15,464 bases of DNA, taken from the NCBI GenBank assembly GCA_023230905.1, contig JALNWL010000041.1:1-15464 (forward strand), given 5' to 3'. This document shows, one piece after another, positions 14,635 through 15,464 of this stretch (positions are counted from its first letter, which is position 1; every line of letters starts with the position of its first letter). This DNA is from Syntrophales bacterium. Its GTDB lineage: Bacteria; Desulfobacterota; Syntrophia; Syntrophales; UBA2251. The position numbers were made by a program, and so were the translations under genes. The notes under the pieces are model-generated. The model did not search any database. It saw nothing but the letters and a program-made list of their open reading frames with translations, and was not told where the DNA came from.

Positions 14635-15464
14635 TTGAATCCCTTACAGAAAAATATTGCCTTGTGGCTGGTTATCAGCCTGGTCTTCGTCCTGCTCTTT
14701 CACCTTTTCAACGAGCCGAAGGCGACGCAGGGGAACATCGTCTACAGCGACTTTCTGACCCATGTGGAGCGCGGACAGATCGGCGAAGTGCAGGTCCAGG
14801 GTGAAAACATCACGGGAAAGCTGACCACAGGCAAGACGTTTAAGACCTACGCCCCCAAGGATGACGATCTCATCCCGCTCTTGAGGAGCAAGGGCGTGAG
14901 GATCGCGGCGAAACCCGTCGAGGATTCCCCCTGGTACATGACGATCCTCATCTCCTGGTTCCCCATGCTCCTGCTCATCGGCGTCTGGATCTTTTTCATG
15001 CGACAGATGCAGTCCGGCGGTGGGAAGGCCATGGCCTTCGGCAAAAGCCGCGCGAAACTCATGACCGACAAATCGAAGAAAGTCACGTTCGCGGACGTCG
15101 CCGGCATCGACGAGGCCAAGGCGGAGCTCCAGGAGGTCATCGATTTTCTGAAGGATCCCAAGAAATTCACGCGACTGGGGGGGAGAATTCCCAAGGGTCT
15201 GCTTCTGGTCGGACAGCCCGGAACCGGCAAAACGCTCCTCGCGCGGGCCATTGCGGGGGAGGCCGACGTGCCGTTTCTCAGCATCAGTGGATCGGATTTC
15301 GTCGAGATGTTCGTCGGTGTCGGCGCCTCCCGGGTGCGCGATCTCTTCACCCAGGGGAAAAAGCAGGCGCCCTGCATCATCTTCATAGACGAAATCGACG
15401 CGGTCGGTCGTCACCGCGGGGCCGGTCTGGGTGGCGGGCACGACGAACGGGAGCAGACGCTGAA
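14635..15464 (+). CDS. ftsH: ATP-dependent zinc metalloprotease FtsH, 3' end cut off
   Basis: The first 276 residues of a membrane AAA protease that degrades misfolded membrane proteins and short-lived regulators. It starts at TTG 14635, with AGGAG 8 nt upstream; no ATG fits the family N-terminus (NPLQKNIALW). Order: first membrane helix (about 8-25), periplasmic domain (26-99), second helix (about 101-122), linker, VTFADVAGIDEAK (150-162), Walker A GQPGTGKT (193-200), pore loop MFVGVGASR, Walker B IIFIDEID, then HDEREQTL of the second region of homology at the window edge. The Walker A has Gln where most FtsH proteins have Pro. The zinc-binding protease domain lies outside the window. The gene is probably in an operon with tilS, with a dyad-rich leader in between. 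Confidence 0.96.
   Translation, partial: MNPLQKNIALWLVISLVFVLLFHLFNEPKATQGNIVYSDFLTHVERGQIGEVQVQGENITGKLTTGKTFKTYAPKDDDLIPLLRSKGVRIAAKPVEDSPWYMTILISWFPMLLLIGVWIFFMRQMQSGGGKAMAFGKSRAKLMTDKSKKVTFADVAGIDEAKAELQEVIDFLKDPKKFTRLGGRIPKGLLLVGQPGTGKTLLARAIAGEADVPFLSISGSDFVEMFVGVGASRVRDLFTQGKKQAPCIIFIDEIDAVGRHRGAGLGGGHDEREQTL

Noticed and set aside
1..15464. CRISPR array, insertion sequence, phage or toxin-antitoxin module
   Set aside because: No regularly spaced repeats, transposase, integrase or small paired toxin-like genes were seen.

Overview
The window is GC-rich, gene-dense bacterial chromosome with 15 protein-coding genes, two of them cut by the window edges. I see no RNA genes, insertion sequences, phage genes or CRISPR arrays. 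Protein style and gene content point to a Gram-negative, most likely a Desulfobacterota ('deltaproteobacterial') lineage such as the Syntrophus-like groups. The supporting points are an ExeA/GspA-like ATPase, a periplasmic SurA-type lipoprotein, a MiaA with an LGTGKD motif, and a panB-DUF2520 pair. This assignment is from pattern memory and no search was run.

Left part (1-3500): the C-terminal half of an ABC exporter is translationally coupled (ATGA) to a PF14907-type nucleotidyltransferase. This looks like the tail of a larger export or biosynthesis cluster, of RiPP or surface-polysaccharide type, lying left of the window. Converging on it from the minus strand is a two-gene operon with its own good promoter: a low-molecular-weight tyrosine phosphatase and a short ExeA/exosortase-type AAA ATPase.

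Middle (3501-6730): a plus-strand operon encodes both ATPases of an oligopeptide/dipeptide importer but no permease or binding protein. An alpha/beta hydrolase is coupled to it by ATGA. A TTG-started cold-shock protein follows, with a structured leader in front and a clear intrinsic terminator behind.

Right-middle (6731-10310): miaA is overlapped by 124 nt by a family-2-type glycosyltransferase frame. A SurA-like lipoprotein PPIase follows from its own sigma-70-type promoter.

Right part (10311-15464): on the minus strand, a Rossmann/DUF2520 dehydrogenase-like gene overlaps panB by 17 nt, which suggests a pantothenate operon with a non-PanE ketopantoate reductase. Diverging from it, with a near-consensus promoter, are a HAD phosphatase, tilS and ftsH. 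The tilS-ftsH spacer is packed with perfect dyads.

Most of the window is ordinary housekeeping DNA. The points most worth a second look are the DUF2520-panB pair, the dyad-rich ftsH leader, the exporter ATPase lacking its switch histidine next to the nucleotidyltransferase, the phosphatase-ATPase pair, and the cold-shock leader.
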